Origin: Dryas octopetala
Lineage: Eukaryota > Streptophyta > Magnoliopsida > Rosales > Rosaceae
NCBI GenBank assembly: GCA_963921425.1
Contig: OY992838.1
Location: 14,446,001 to 14,510,000, forward strand
Length of the DNA stretch: 64,000 nt
Direction: 5' to 3'
Shown here: one piece after another, positions 12,058 through 24,900 of the stretch
Layout of the letters: the number at the start of each line of letters is the position of its first letter
How positions within the stretch are numbered: position 1 is the first letter of the stretch
Translations under genes and position numbers: made by a program
Notes under the pieces: generated by a model
Told to the model about the DNA's origin: nothing
Database searches by the model: none
Seen by the model: only the letters and a program-made list of their open reading frames with translations

Positions 12058-12379
12058 GTTACATATGAGGAAAAGTCTATGAGAATTGGGAAGCTTCCCC
12101 ACAACCCCCACTTGCAAGTTGCAATTGAATCTTTAGTCATGCATGTGCATCATGAGCCTGAAGATTACATTTTGTTGTCAATTCTTTAATCAATAAACCC
12201 AACGCACGCTCAGAGCAGATGATGCACGATCTTTTAGTGTTTCCTGTTCAAGTGGATGAGCTCATCCACTAAATATTTTCTTTGCCAATCCACGAGTAAC
12301 ATCCAATAAAACTCTCTCTTCAATGAATAAATCATTTTCATTTCATTAAGTTCAAGGCATGTGGCAGGGCAGCTGGCAC
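12058..12379. other. Short stretch between copia-1 and the receptor pseudogene
   Basis: It holds the target duplication GTTAC at 12058-12062. No coding region is seen. It would have been the upstream region of the receptor gene before it decayed, and copia-1 now separates it from its original 5' flank. Confidence 0.5.
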
Positions 12380-12387
12380 TATAAATA
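12380..12387 (+). promoter_or_regulatory. TATA box of receptor pseudogene A
   Basis: TATAAATA lies 54 bp upstream of the ATG at 12434, the same spacing as in the intact paralogue (21852 and 21906). The flanks (GGCACTATAAATAAGT and AGTAGTATAAACATTATATA) are shared by both copies. Confidence 0.75.
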
Positions 12388-12433
12388 AGTCTCGGAAGTA
12401 GTATAAACATTATATACACCAAAACGAAAAACC

Positions 12434-15400
12434 ATGACATCTTCAATAGTGTCATGCTCTGTTGCTTTTTGCCTTATTATCTTGTGTGTTCAGCTGATTT
12501 CATCATCAAACTTTGCTATTGCTTCTGCTGCTCCTACTGAAGCAGAGGCTCTTCTCAAATGGAAAGCCAGCTTTCAAAATCAAATCCAGTTCAATAATCT
12601 CACCTCATGGACTTACCTTCCCAGTAACAATGCCACCAATTCTTCCACCAATCATAAACCAAATACAAGCCCATGCATTTGGGCTGGGATTTCATGCGAC
12701 TCTGCTGAAAGTGTCACTAGGATAAACCTTACCAACTCTGGTGGGATTCTCACCAGAAATCGGTCTCCTAACAAATCTTACCAGTCTAAGTCTCGCTGCA
12801 AATAATCTTTCTGGTTCAATCCTTGCATCGTTAAGTGATCTGAGAAATCTGACCCTTCTCTATCTCTATAAAAATAAGCTTTCTGGAACTATTCCTGAAC
12901 AGATAGGGAACTTGAAATCTATTGTGGATATAGAGTTAAGCCTCAACAATTTAACAGGCTCTATCCCTCCAAATTTTGGAAACTTGAAAAAGCTAAAAGT
13001 CTTATACTTGACCAACAATCAACTGTTTGGTCCTATCCCACCGGAGATAGGAAATTTGAAGTCCCTAGAGCAATTAAAACTTTATACAAACAATCTTTCT
13101 GGTTCAATCCCAGAATCCATAGGTGATTTGAGAAATCTTACCCATCTATATTTGTATACAAACAAGTTTTCTGGAACTATTCCTAAAGAGATAGGGAACT
13201 TGAAGTCTCTTGTGAGTTTAGCCCTTAATAACAACACTGTTTCTGGTTCAATCCCTGCATCGTTAGGTCATCTGAGAAATCTTACCCTTATGTATCTCTT
13301 TATAAATAAACTTTCTGATACAATTCCTAAAGAGATAGGGAACTTAAAATCTATGGTGGATCTACAGTTGGGCTACAACTATTTAAGAGAGCCTATCCTT
13401 CCAAATTTTGGAAACTTGAAAAAGCTAACCGTGTTAGACTTGGCAAACAATTGACTTTCTGGCACTATTCCTAAAGAGATAGGGAACTTGAAGTCTCTTG
13501 TGCACCTAGATTTGAGGGAGAACCAATATATTCACTGGTTCAGTTCCTACTTTATTAGGTGATTTGAGAAATCTTGCCCATCTCCATCTCTCTACAAATA
13601 AGCTTTCTGGTTCTATCCCATCAGAAATAGGAAGTCTCACGAGGTTGACAAACTTGGAGTTACATAATAATCAATTAGTTGGTTATTTGCCCCAAAACCT
13701 TTGCCAAGGTGGATCACTAGCAAACTTATCAGTAAGCAACAACCATTTGACAGGTCCAATCCCCAAAAGCTTGAAAACATGCATGAGCTTATTCAGATTG
13801 TGGCTTGATGGGAACCAATTGATAGGCAATATATTTGAAGATTTTGGTGTCTATGAAAATCTTCATTTTATAGATATAAGTGACAATAAATTTTATGGTG
13901 AAATCTCACAAAAGTGGGTACAGTGCCCATAGCTAACAACCTTACGAATTGGGGAAAACAACCTTACTAGTAGTATACCACCTGAGATTGGCAACGCAAT
14001 CCAAATTCAAGAACTCAATGTTTCTTCAAATCGTTTAGTTGGGATTATCCCAAAGGAGTTTGGGAGATTGACTTCTTTACAGAGGTTGATGTTGGATAGA
14101 AATCAACTGTCTGGTCGTGTACCATCAGAATTTGGATCACTTACTAATATTAAGTATCTCGACTTGTCCACAAACAAATTCAATGATTCAATTCCTAGCT
14201 TTCTGAGTGATCGACTTGGCCAAATTATTCTACTTGAATTTGGGCAACAACCAGTTCAAACAAGGAATTCCAATTCAATTGGGGGAGTTACTTCACTTGA
14301 CCCAACTTGATTTAAGTGCTAACTTGCTTGGAGGTAAGTACCATCAGCAATGGGCAATTTGGAGAGTTTGGAGAAGTTGAATCTTTCCCACAATAATCTT
14401 TCTGGTTTCATTCCAACAAGTTTTGGAGGTATGCATGGCTTGTTGAATATTGACATATCCTACAATGACTTGGAAGGGCCCCTTCCCAACATCAGTGCAT
14501 TTCAAGATGCTCCCCCAAAAGCATTACAACAAATGATTGTGTGGATACGTTGGAGCTTTGCAACCCTGCGAACATGGCAGTACTTTTACTTCTTTCTTCT
14601 ATATTTTCAATTGCCTTTGTAGTAGAAAGGAAAAAGAAGCATCAGCATCCAGAAGAAACCATTGCGCATGAAATAGTTTCTTTTTCAGTATTAAATTTTG
14701 ATGGAAAAACCATGTATGAGGAAATCATAACGGCAACCGAGGATTTTGATTCTAAATATTGCATTGGGAAAGGAGGATATGGAAGCGTCTTCAGAGTAAA
14801 TTTGCGATCCGCCAACATAGTTGCAATGAAGAAACTTCATTTCCTATGCAATGGTGAGAAGAATTTTCAAAAGGCGTTCTTGAATGAAATAAGGGCACTA
14901 ACAGAGATACCCAAATATTGTGAAGCTTTATGGTTTTTGTTCCCATAAACAGCACCCATTTTTGGTGTATGAGTATCTAGAAAGGGGTAGCTTGGCCACA
15001 ATGCTAAGAAAGGATGATGAAGCTAAAGAATTGGGGTGGAGTAAAAGAGTGAATATTGTTAAAGGTGTAGCTTATGCCTTGTGCTACATGCACCACAAAT
15101 GCTTGCCACCAATTGTGCATCGGGACATATCAACCAAGAACATTTTGGTGGATTTTGAATATGAGGGCTTTGTTTCAGACTTCGGCACTGCTAAGTTCTT
15201 AAACCCAGACTCAACTAATTGGACTGCCCTTGCGGACAAATACGGAAATGTGACACTAGGTAATATTGTGGTTTTATGTCTTTGATATTATTGTATATTT
15301 AACATGTTTTATGGTTTTATTTTTAGACCAATGATTCGTTTTCAGGGTTAGGATGAGGTTAATTACGGATAAAAATGTTACACTTCTAATTAATCATTGA

Positions 15401-15892
15401 TTGCATGATACACTTTATGCAAACTTTCATTGAATAGTTATACCTACATACTAACAATGCCATTGGTATGAGCTTTTTCTTTAAGCAAAGCTTGCTTATA
15501 CAATGGAAGTGAATGAGAAATGCGATGTGTATAGCTTCAGAGTAGTAACACTAGAAATAATTTTGGGAAGACATCCAGGTGATCTTCTCTCATCTTTATC
15601 TTTAGGGTCGTCATCATGATCATCCTCTTCATCTTCATCTGCATTACCAGCCCATCAAATTCCAATTGTGGAGTTTTTGGACAAACGCATTTCCCCTCCT
15701 ACACATCAAGAAGCAGGGGAAGTGCTCTCTCTTGTGAAGACAGCGTTTACCTGCTTGAATGCCCGTCCACAATCCCGTACAACAATGAAACAAGTTTCTC
15801 AATACCTCTTTGCTCAAAGTCTGCATTTGTCAAAGCCATTGGGTTTGATAACCTGTGGTGAATTGCTTTCTCTCCATGGTTTCACTACTTGA
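12434..15892 (+). pseudogene. MIK2-like LRR receptor kinase, broken copy A
   Basis: Paralogue of the intact gene at 21906-25384, recognisable from signal peptide to C-terminus. Lesions visible on comparison: a deletion of about 150 bp at 12741 that removes the first LRRs and shifts frame; TGA at 13452-13454; a 2-bp insertion near 13527; TAG replacing CAG at 13930-13932; frame shifts near 14200-14330; loss of about 60 bp covering the juxtamembrane and half of the membrane segment near 14530-14590; a small deletion in the kinase N-lobe near 14910; and TGA in the Ser-rich stretch of exon 2 near 15617. The exon 2 acceptor near 15486 reads CAA instead of CAG. Kinase landmarks survive ([26 protein letters not shown]). 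With this many breaks it cannot make the receptor; a short N-terminal product or an RNA is possible. Confidence 0.95.
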
Positions 15893-16461
15893 GGAAGTTT
15901 CTTATTTCCTATACATATTTGACTTTGTGTGAGCTTTCTTTTTAGAAGAAAGATTCTTCTTCGATTGTACCTTATTGTAATCTATTTCACGTACTTGCAT
16001 GTGTACTGTGGCTCTTATATACTCCATGTGGTGTGCCTCAATGTTAAAAGTTTGTTGTTTTCCATGTGAGAAATTTAAGAGAATAAAGCAATGGTTTCTA
16101 TTTGTATAATGGTTTGATATATTTATATACAGTGCATTCTTATATGCCTATATGTTATATGCAATACGACTAGACAATGCAGGCTATGCAGCAACACATA
16201 CAGACCAATCTGAGTTTGTATATCACCCCAACAGAGAAGAAAAGACCCCCACAAAGCTAAAAATCAATTAAATTTTCAAAATTAGTCAACAAAATCTATC
16301 AACAATTTAATCAGAAAAATAGGTAAGCTGAATTTGACGTGGCAGTGATTGCAATGGCGACACTATATATGAAACAAAGGGTCATAAAATCATATACAAA
16401 CACAGCCATTCTCAGTTTCAATTTTCTTACAAAGACCAAGAATCAGAAAACAAAAGTGACG

Positions 16462-17830
16462 ATGTCCCTAATCAAGTTCCTTTTGCATCCAAAGACTGAG
16501 CAACTCAAAAAGGCCTTCAAAGGTTCCTTCTTTTATTTTCTGATCGTTTTATCCTTTGCAGCATTTCTTGTTCCGATCATCAATTCATCACATGCCCCAT
16601 CTTTTGTAATTCGCTTCAAGATTGATTCTGAACCAACCCCATTTCACCGATCCGATTGTTAACGTTATGTTTAACGTAAATGATCTAATAATGGAAAATG
16701 AGCTGTCTTTTAATTCATCTTCATTCACTCTTTCAGTGATCAATGGTCAGATCGGTGTTTTATGTATGTGGGGTCTCATGGGTTGGTGCAAGAAAGGTCC
16801 ATGTGAATGTGATTGCCTGCCTTTTGTAAACGATGATCTGTTAAGCATGTTTTACATGTTGGTCACTTCACTCTGCTCCAAAACTCTGTTTGTATTAGAA
16901 GAAGATTATGTATTTGGGCTAATTCTACTGGAAAAAAAAAGAAAGAAATAATTGGTATACATACATTATAGCATGTTTGTAGATGATCTGATTTTATATG
17001 AAAATGGTTTTGACATGAAATGTTTAAGAGTGATGGATGTAATGATCAAAAACCTTGGAGGAAGACAAGACTATTTAGTTCTTACGGTAAGAAAACGTGT
17101 CATTTGGTAGAAGAAACAAAAATTTTCCCAACATAAATTTACTGTGAGAAAACGTGTCACTTGACTGCATAAATTTTCCCAGGACATTCTATGTACCTTC
17201 TATGATTTGATGAATTTTCCCAGCATGATAATAATTATTTCACCGTTAATAGTTTAGACCAATTCATGTTCATGTTCTGGTTGTTAGGTTTTATGTAATC
17301 TTAATTTTTTTGTCGATATCATTGCAGGATGGGGGACCAATGAGGATTTGATCGTATCCATCTTAGGCCATAGAAATGCTGCTCAAAGAAAGGCTATCCG
17401 AAAAAGTTATGTTGAAGCTTAAGGGGAAGATCTCCTCAAGGAATTGGACAAAGAACTTTCAAGTGACTTTGAGGTCAGTTTTGCAATGCAGTTTCTTTTG
17501 CCTCAGTTTTACATGGACTGATACCATGTTCTTCCAAGACAAGGCAGGATATATGTTATCATTGTTGATAGGCTGACATATTTGGTTTTCTGAATTTCTC
17601 TTAATAAAAGGGTGGTACTGCTTTGCACACTTGATCCTGCTGAACCCGATGCGCATTTGGCCAATGAGGCAACAAAGATGTGGACTAAAAGCAATCAGGT
17701 TCTTGTGGAAATAGCCTGCTTTAGGCCTTCACATGATCTACTTTTGTCAAGGCAGGCTTATCATTCTCGCTATAAGAGGTCCCTTGAAGAGGATGTTGAA
17801 CATCACACAACTTGGGATTTTGCAACCTAG
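16462..17830 (+). pseudogene. Annexin fragment A (5' half, broken)
   Basis: Three annexin exons are visible. Exon 1 (16462-16522) ends EQLKKAFK with a phase-1 donor (AAAG/GTTCC). Exon 2 (17328-17473) continues GWGTNEDLI...[14 protein letters not shown] and ends LLKELDKELSSDFE before GTCAGT; it contains TAA at 17420-17422. Exon 3 (about 17607-17830) holds [27 protein letters not shown] and [22 protein letters not shown], and ends at a TAG. These correspond to roughly the first 145 residues of a plant annexin of about 315, a family of calcium-dependent membrane-binding proteins. Repeats 3 and 4 are absent from the window. GWGTNE is the annexin type-2 calcium loop. The fragment lies 0.6 kb behind the receptor pseudogene, exactly as fragment B lies behind the intact receptor, so the two were duplicated together. 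Confidence 0.9.
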
Positions 17831-19399
17831 GTACAGCTTCTTGATTATAGCTTTCTCAGTTTAGAAGGAACATAGATTATCTTCTAATAAAATACTTTTC
17901 TACTTGAGTTATCTAGGTGGTTAATATATTTGAATTTACTTTTCTATTTTTCTGGAAACAAAAAACAATGTAGTTTTATGCATTCTTTTCCCACTCCAAG
18001 AAGGCTGTATGACATTCATACTGTGATTGTTTTAGCAACCATTTGTTTGGACATGTGCAGTGAATGATGAGGGCTGTCTTTCGCTTTTGAACTCATGAAA
18101 ATGCTTTCTTAAAATTAAAGGAAAATAGACTTTCTAGTTTCTAGACAAGTAGACTATAATATGTTTGTAATTCCTAAACTGGTTCTAAGCTTCCCACAAA
18201 CGTGTATGGCTAGTGGCAATGGAACAAAATTAGATGTTGTGTTATTGTACCCTGTCACATCTCCACTTGTGTTTTTTGGCTTACACTTTAAGTAGGGTGC
18301 TTTGTACGTAGTTAGAAATGTTTTTCAATGTGAGAAAATGAGTAAAACAAAGATTTCTTTGTATAATGGCATGGTTTGACATTTTATGTAGTGTTCTGTT
18401 CTAGCCACAGTTAAGCAAGTAAGTGAGAGAATTTTGTTGGCTTTGTGAGAGAGATGTGAAAGCTTTTGGGTTTTGGTTATGAAAACCAATTTCTTCGTTG
18501 TTCTTGTAATTAAACAATTCAATTTCAAATATGACAATAGTCAAGACCATATATGACAATTTCGAATTTCATTCCTAATTAAATTTGTCTGATACTCAAA
18601 GAACAGGATAAAAAAATAGTCAAGAAAGCTATAGTCAAGTTGAGGATGAACCAATAACCATTAATTAAACCATTCCAAGGCTACCAATTATATTGCATTG
18701 TCACAATCCCATCAACAATTTAGCCCAAAACTGTAAATGGTTTCTCAGGTGCTATCTCACAAGCTGCAATCTGCATAGTCTCAGGATCCGTAAGGTTTGG
18801 TTTAGTGATTGTCTAACACTTAGACAATGCAAGCTTTTTTCTAACACTTAGATTTCCAAAGGCAACATATAATTCAGACAAACGATGAGATAACATGTAA
18901 TTAGCAATAGGATACTCAATGGTGTTACTAATACATAACAAATTCAATCTATATGCTGAAATGCGAATGTTAGTTAATTTCAAGATTAACATCAGATTCA
19001 AGAGAAAACGAGAAGGAGAAGTAGGTGGAGGAAATTACCTCATGATGATCTTCAGGAATATTCTCGGAAGTAGCAGGCCATTGGTCAATTGTTTGTTAAT
19101 CATCCCTAAATCACGCCTTTAGAATATTCTAATTTACAAATTATATTAATTTCTTCTAGTTAATTAGAAGCTTATTATTTGAATACATATATATCTAGCC
19201 ACTGAATTAAACTATCTAAATCAATTCTATGCATCAAACCAGATTTAAAGAATAAGGTGTTAACCATAAGTAGATATCACCTTGGTATTTTCTCTCTCTG
19301 TTGGGATTCTATGTTCGGTCTGCAGTAATCATTCGAAAATCAACTTATATCTGGCATAAACTTCAAAATTGATGCCAAACAATAATTCAGTTTTCAAAA
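17831..19399. other. Gene-free spacer between the two cassettes, part 1
   Basis: The first 100 bp resemble annexin intron sequence also found behind fragment B (27348-27430). Beyond that I see no coding region, RNA gene or structured repeat. Confidence 0.5.
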
Positions 19400-19800
19400 T
19401 TAATAAAATCAGTAAGACAATACAACAATAGTGACCATACATATACAAGAGCATCTCCAGTTCTTTTTCTATATTTTACTCCAATTTGATGATAAGTTAG
19501 AGAAAAAAGTTAGATTTGGGGAAGGGCACTCCAATGCTAAAGTTGAAATTTGTCCTAAATCTTTATTTTTTTTTTTTTCTGACTATTAGAGGTTTAGGGA
19601 GAGTTTGAAGAGCCCTTTCCCCTGGCCAAAAAAAAAAAAAAAAGAGCCCTTTCCATTTAACTTGCTTTGGGGAAAATTTTAGGGGAATCTTAAATTTGGA
19701 GAGATTAATTTTAGAGAATGATTGAAGCTGTGTTTTATATTATTTTATTCCAAATTTAAATTTGGGGAAAGGCTTAAGAAATGACTGAAGTTGCTCTAAA
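19400..19800. repeat. Dispersed repeat, copy 1 (small inverted-repeat element style)
   Basis: About 19406-19600 (AATCAGTAAGACAATAC, GAGCATCTCCAGTTC, TATATTTTACTCCAATTTGA) is repeated at about 20535-20755. GAGCATCTCCAG-type starts and GAAGTTGCTCTA-type ends (19786-19798) are typical of short non-autonomous DNA elements of plants. The family is not identified. Confidence 0.6.
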
Positions 19801-20479
19801 CGCCAAAAGAAAAGCACTGTCAAGCATCCATTGGGTGTTGGTGTGTGTCTTCGTTGGTTATACCGGTAATATAGGTAAAGAGCATGAATGGAGGTGTTGT
19901 TGGGTTTATTATTCTCAGTAGTCGTATGGGCAAATAATGTAAACAAGTTCTAAACAAGTTCAAAGCCTTCGCCCAGATGATGCCTTTTAGTTTAAAATAA
20001 AAACAGGATCCCAAAATGTACAATTATTCATCCTAATAACAAAAGTTAAAAAATAACCAAAGTTCAACAATAACCATTAATCTTCCTCGCCCCCCTAACT
20101 TTTATTTGTTTAATCCACATAGGTATTTATTTTCAAATTTCAAAGCAATGACATTTTTAAATCGTTATATCATCGATGCCACATAGGCACTACATCATCA
20201 AAACTAATGGATTACTTAATGAACTTCACGGAGAATAGTAAAGTGCGACACACAAATAAATTGCAAATGGTTAGTTAGAGGAGAAAAAATTTCGGATAGT
20301 AATGTGAGATTCACGTGATACTTTGGGTTGCAAGATTATGCCTTCATTTTTTAATGGGTTTAGATTATAACGTTCATTATATGTTAAAGAAAAAAAAAAG
20401 AGAAAATGAAAGACAGCTAGAGAAAAAGAAAAGAAAGAGACAAAAAGAACGAAAAAGCTAGAAAGAAAAGAAAGTGGAA

Positions 20480-20625
20480 GTAGAAGAAAGAGAAAAAGAG
20501 GAAGGGAGGGAAAGACTGACAAAAAAGAAAAAAAAAATCAATAAGACAATACACCAATAGTGACCATATATAAGAGCACCTCCGGTTCTTTTTCTATATT
20601 TTACTCCAATTTGATAATAAATTAG

Positions 20626-20656
<31 letters not shown>

Positions 20657-20825
20657 AGATTTGAGGAAGGGCACTCTACTGCTAAAGTTGAAATCTTCTC
20701 TAAATTTTTTTTTTTTTTTTTTTTTTTATTGTATGAGTTTCTAGTATAATATCTGACTATTGAATGTTTAGGTAGTGTAAAAGAAAGAGAAAAAGAGGAA
20801 GGGAGGGAATGACTGACAGAAAAAA
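20480..20825. repeat. Dispersed repeat, copy 2, flanked by 45-bp direct repeats
   Basis: The 20535-20755 segment matches copy 1 at 19406-19600. A purine-rich stretch (AGAAAGAGAAAAAGAGGAAG then GGAGGGAA and GACTGACA) occurs on both sides, at about 20482-20525 and 20780-20822. Long A and T homopolymers (20625-20655 and 20706-20728) lie inside. Confidence 0.6.
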
Positions 20826-21840
20826 AAAACAAAAAAAGAGGGAGGGAGTCTGAAACCACGACATCAACCAAATAAATTGAGCCAAATCCAATCTCATAGT
20901 ATGAGGTACGCACAACATTCTACCAAACAAAAGAAATTGACTGATTTTGGCAGTGATGTGCACTAATTTTATGGTCCCTTCAGACAAGGTCTTCGATCAA
21001 GTCTTCTTCATCAGTCTAGCACTATCAATCTTTCAGGTAGGAGTAGGACCCATCTCAAGTCTCAACCCCCTCTGTCAAACATCCAATAAAATGCAAAAGT
21101 TGCATTTAACTTTAAAGAGAAAAGACACAAAGACTTAAGATTGAGAAACAAAAGTGAAGGAGAAAGTTGGAAACACCTTCCAAGTCTTTAACCTGAAGAC
21201 TTGTGAATTTATTTATTTAATTTTTTTTTTTTGGTGACTGCGAGCCAAAGGCCCAAAACAGAAAACAATTTGCACCTAACTTTATTGAGGAACATAAGTT
21301 AATTTACAGTAAATATAAGAGACGAAGACTTTGACACTGTTATGGGCAATATTTCCTATTAGACACTTATTTACTTTCCCTTTCCTATATATAGGAGATA
21401 CCCAATATGTAATCATTATGAGAGAAAATATATTTTACTTTTGTATTGCTAATTTTAGCTTTAGCCCATCACTATTATGGACATCTTCAACTTATTCTGA
21501 TAAAATATGCTCTCTGGCTTATTTTCTTATATTGCATGAATTGTGGCTTATTTTCATATATTGCATGAATTCTCACTCTTTGCAATTCACCTGTTAATAC
21601 ATGCTTGCCGTGCTGTCACTCTTCTCCTGTTCCTAGTCTTTTTCTACTCATATGGATGAGCTGTTCTTAATTAGTCTTTAAAGATCACAGACAAAGACTT
21701 TGACTCAGGCGTATGAAAAACTCCAAAGAAAAGAAATAAAAGTGAAAGAAATATTGGAAAGACTTCTGAACCCTGGAATACTTACCAACTTATTACAGAA
21801 GAGAGAACAGGGCCCTTAGAATAATTATAGCTAATGCAGG
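20826..21840. other. Gene-free spacer, 5' flank of the intact receptor kinase
   Basis: No coding region is supported; open frames here are short and have no recognisable motif. It contains a T-rich tract near 21220 and ends at the promoter shared with pseudogene A. Confidence 0.4.
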
Positions 21841-21851
21841 GCAGTTGGCAC

Positions 21852-21859
21852 TATAAATA
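21852..21859 (+). promoter_or_regulatory. TATA box of the intact receptor kinase
   Basis: TATAAATA, 54 bp upstream of the ATG at 21906. The surrounding 70 bp are nearly the same as in front of pseudogene A, which marks the conserved core promoter and leader. Confidence 0.75.
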
Positions 21860-21905
21860 AGTCCCCGAAGTAGTATAAACATTATATAAACCAAAAAGAA
21901 AAACC

Positions 21906-24900
21906 ATGAAATCTTCAAAAGTACCTTGTTTTGTTGCTTTTTGCCTTATTATCTTGTGTGTTCAGCTGATTTCATCATCAAACTTTGCTTTTGCTTCTGC
22001 TGCTCCTACTGAAGCAGAGGCTCTTCTCAAATGGAAAGCCAGCTTTCATAATCAAACCCAGTTCAATAATCTCACCTCATGGACTTACCTTCCTAGTAAC
22101 AATGCCACCAATTCTTCCACCAATCATAAACTAAATGCAAGCCCATGCATTTGGGCTGGTATTTCATGCAACGCTGCTGGAAGTGTCACCAGGATAAACC
22201 TTACCAACTCTGGTTTACAAGGTACGCTACATGAATTTTATTTCCTGTCCTTCCCTAATCTTGAATATCTTGACCTTAATATCAATCAACTCTTTGATCC
22301 CATCCCACCTCAGATCAGTTCCCTCTCCAAACTCATCCATCTTGATCTCTCTGAAAATCAGTTGTCTGGGAAAATTCCACCAGAAATCGGTCTACTAACA
22401 AATCTTACCATTCTCTATCTTTGGAGAAATAAGTTTTCTGGAACTATTCCTAAAGAGATAGGGAACTTGAAGTCTATGGTGGATCTAGAGTTGAGCGAGA
22501 ACCAATTCACTGGTTCAATTCCTACTTCATTAGGTGATTTGAGAAATCTTACCATTCTCTATCTTTGGGGAAATAAGTTTTCTGGAACTATTCCTAAAGA
22601 GATAGGGAACTTGAAGTCTCTGCTGGAGCTACAGCTGAGCATGAACCAATTCACTGGTTCAATTCCTACTTCTTTAGGTGATTTGAGAAATCTTACCATT
22701 CTCTATCTTTGGGGAAATAAGTTTTCTGGCACTATTCCTAAAGACATAGGGAACTTGAAGTCTCTGGTGGAGCTAGCTTTGAACGAGAACCAATTCACTG
22801 GTTCAATTCCTACTTCATTAGGTGATTTGAGAAATCTTACCCATCTCTTTCTATATTCAAATGAGTTTTCTGGAACTATTCCTAAAGAGATAGGGAACTT
22901 GAAGTCTCTGGAGCACCTAGATTTGAGCGACAACCAATTCACTGGTTCAATTTCTACTTCATTAGGTGATTTGAGAAATCTTACCCATCTCTATCTCAGT
23001 ATAAATAAGCTTTCTGGAACTATCCCACCAGAAATAGGAAATCTCACGAGGTTGGTAGAATTGCAGTTGTTTTATAATCAATTGGTTGGTTATTTCCCCC
23101 AAAACCTTTGCCAAGGTGGATCACTCGCAAACTTGTCAGTAAACAACAACCATTTGACTGGTCCAATCCCCAAAAGCATCAAAACCTGCATGAGCTTATT
23201 TAGATTGCGGCTTAATGGGAACCAATTGACAGGCAATATGTCTGAAGATTTTGGTGTCTATCCAAATCTTCATTTTATAGATATAAGTGAAAATAAATTT
23301 TATGGTGAAATCTCACACAATTGGGGGCAGTGCCCACAGTTAACAGCCTTACGAATAGGGGGAAACAACCTTACTGGTAATATATCACCTGAAATTGGCA
23401 ACGCAATCCAACTTCAAGAACTCAATCTTTCTTCAAATAGTTTAGTTGGGATTATCCCAAAGGAGTTTAGGAGATTGACTTCTTTGCAGAGGCTGATGTT
23501 GGATAGAAATCAATTGTCTGGTCGTGTACCCTCAGAATTTGGATCACTGACTAATCTTGAGTATCTCGACTTGTCCACAAACAAATTCAATGATTCAATT
23601 CCTAGCCTTTTGGGTGACTTGGTCAAATTATTCTACTTGAATTTGAGCAACAACCAGTTCAATCAAGGAATTCCAGTTCGATTGGGGCAGTTAGTTCACT
23701 TGACCAAACTTGATTTAAGTGCTAACTCGTTTGGAGGTAAGATACCATCAGCAATGGGCAATTTGGAGAGTTTGGAGAAGCTGAATCTTTCCCACAATAA
23801 TCTTTCTGGTTTCATTCCGACAAGTTTTGGAGGTATGCACGGCTTGTTGAATATTGACATATCCTACAATCACTTGGAAGGTCCCCTTCCCAACATCAGC
23901 GCATTTCAAGATGCTTCCCCAGAAGCGTTACAAGGCAACAAAGGATTATGTGGCAACGTTGGAGCTTTGCAACCCTGCAAACATGGCTCAAAAAAGGAAA
24001 AGGACCACAAACTCATATTTGTAATCACATTTTCTCTTGTGGCAGCACTTTTCCTTCTTTCTTCTATATTTACAATTGTCTTTGTAGTAAAAAGGAAAAA
24101 GAAGCATCAGCATCTAGAAGAAACCATTGTGCATGAAGAGGTTTCTTTTTCAGTGTTAAACTTTGATGGAAAAACCATGTATGAGGAAATCGTAAGGGCA
24201 ACTGAGGATTTTGATTCTAAATATTGCATTGGGAAAGGAGGACATGGAAGCGTCTTCAGAGCAAATTTGCGATCCGCCAATATAGTTGCCGTAAAGAAAC
24301 TCCACCCTCTATGCAATGGTGAGAAGAATTTTCAAAAGGAGTTCTTGAATGAAATAAGGGCACTAACAGAGATACGGCACCGAAATATTGTGAAGCTTTA
24401 TGGTTTTTGTTCCCATAAACGGCACTCATTTTTGGTGTATGAGTATCTAGAAAGGGGTAGCTTGGCCACAATTTTGAGCAAGGATGATGAAGCTAAAGAA
24501 TTGGGGTGGAGAAAAAGAGTGAATATTGTTAAAGGTGTAGCTCATGCCTTGTGCTACATGCACCACGATTGCTTGCCACCAATTGTGCATCGAGACATAT
24601 CAACCAAGAACATTTTGGTGGATTCTGAATATGAGGGTTGTGTTTCAGACTTCGGCACTGCTAAGTTCTTAAACCCAGACTCAACTAATTGGACTGCCCT
24701 TGCGGGCACATACGGATATGTGGCACCAGGTAATATTGTGGTTTTATGTCTTTTATATTATTGTATATTTAACATATTTTATGGTTTTATTTTTAGACCA
24801 ATGATTCGTTTTCATGGTTAGGATGAGGTTAATTAAGGATAAACATGTTACACTTTTAATTAATCCGTGATAGCATGATACAATTTATGCAAGATATGAT

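Noticed and set aside
16339-16951. Open frames between receptor pseudogene A and annexin exon 2
   Set aside because: They lie across annexin exon 1 and its intron in mixed frames; the real exon 1 is 16462-16522.
20458-20913. 151-codon open frame on the minus strand
   Set aside because: It crosses poly-A/poly-T tracts and a purine-rich repeat; the protein is Phe/Ser/Leu low complexity.
22703-22942. Minus-strand open frame inside the receptor kinase LRR region
   Set aside because: It is a shadow of the LRR repeats; the plus-strand frame is a well-defined protein.
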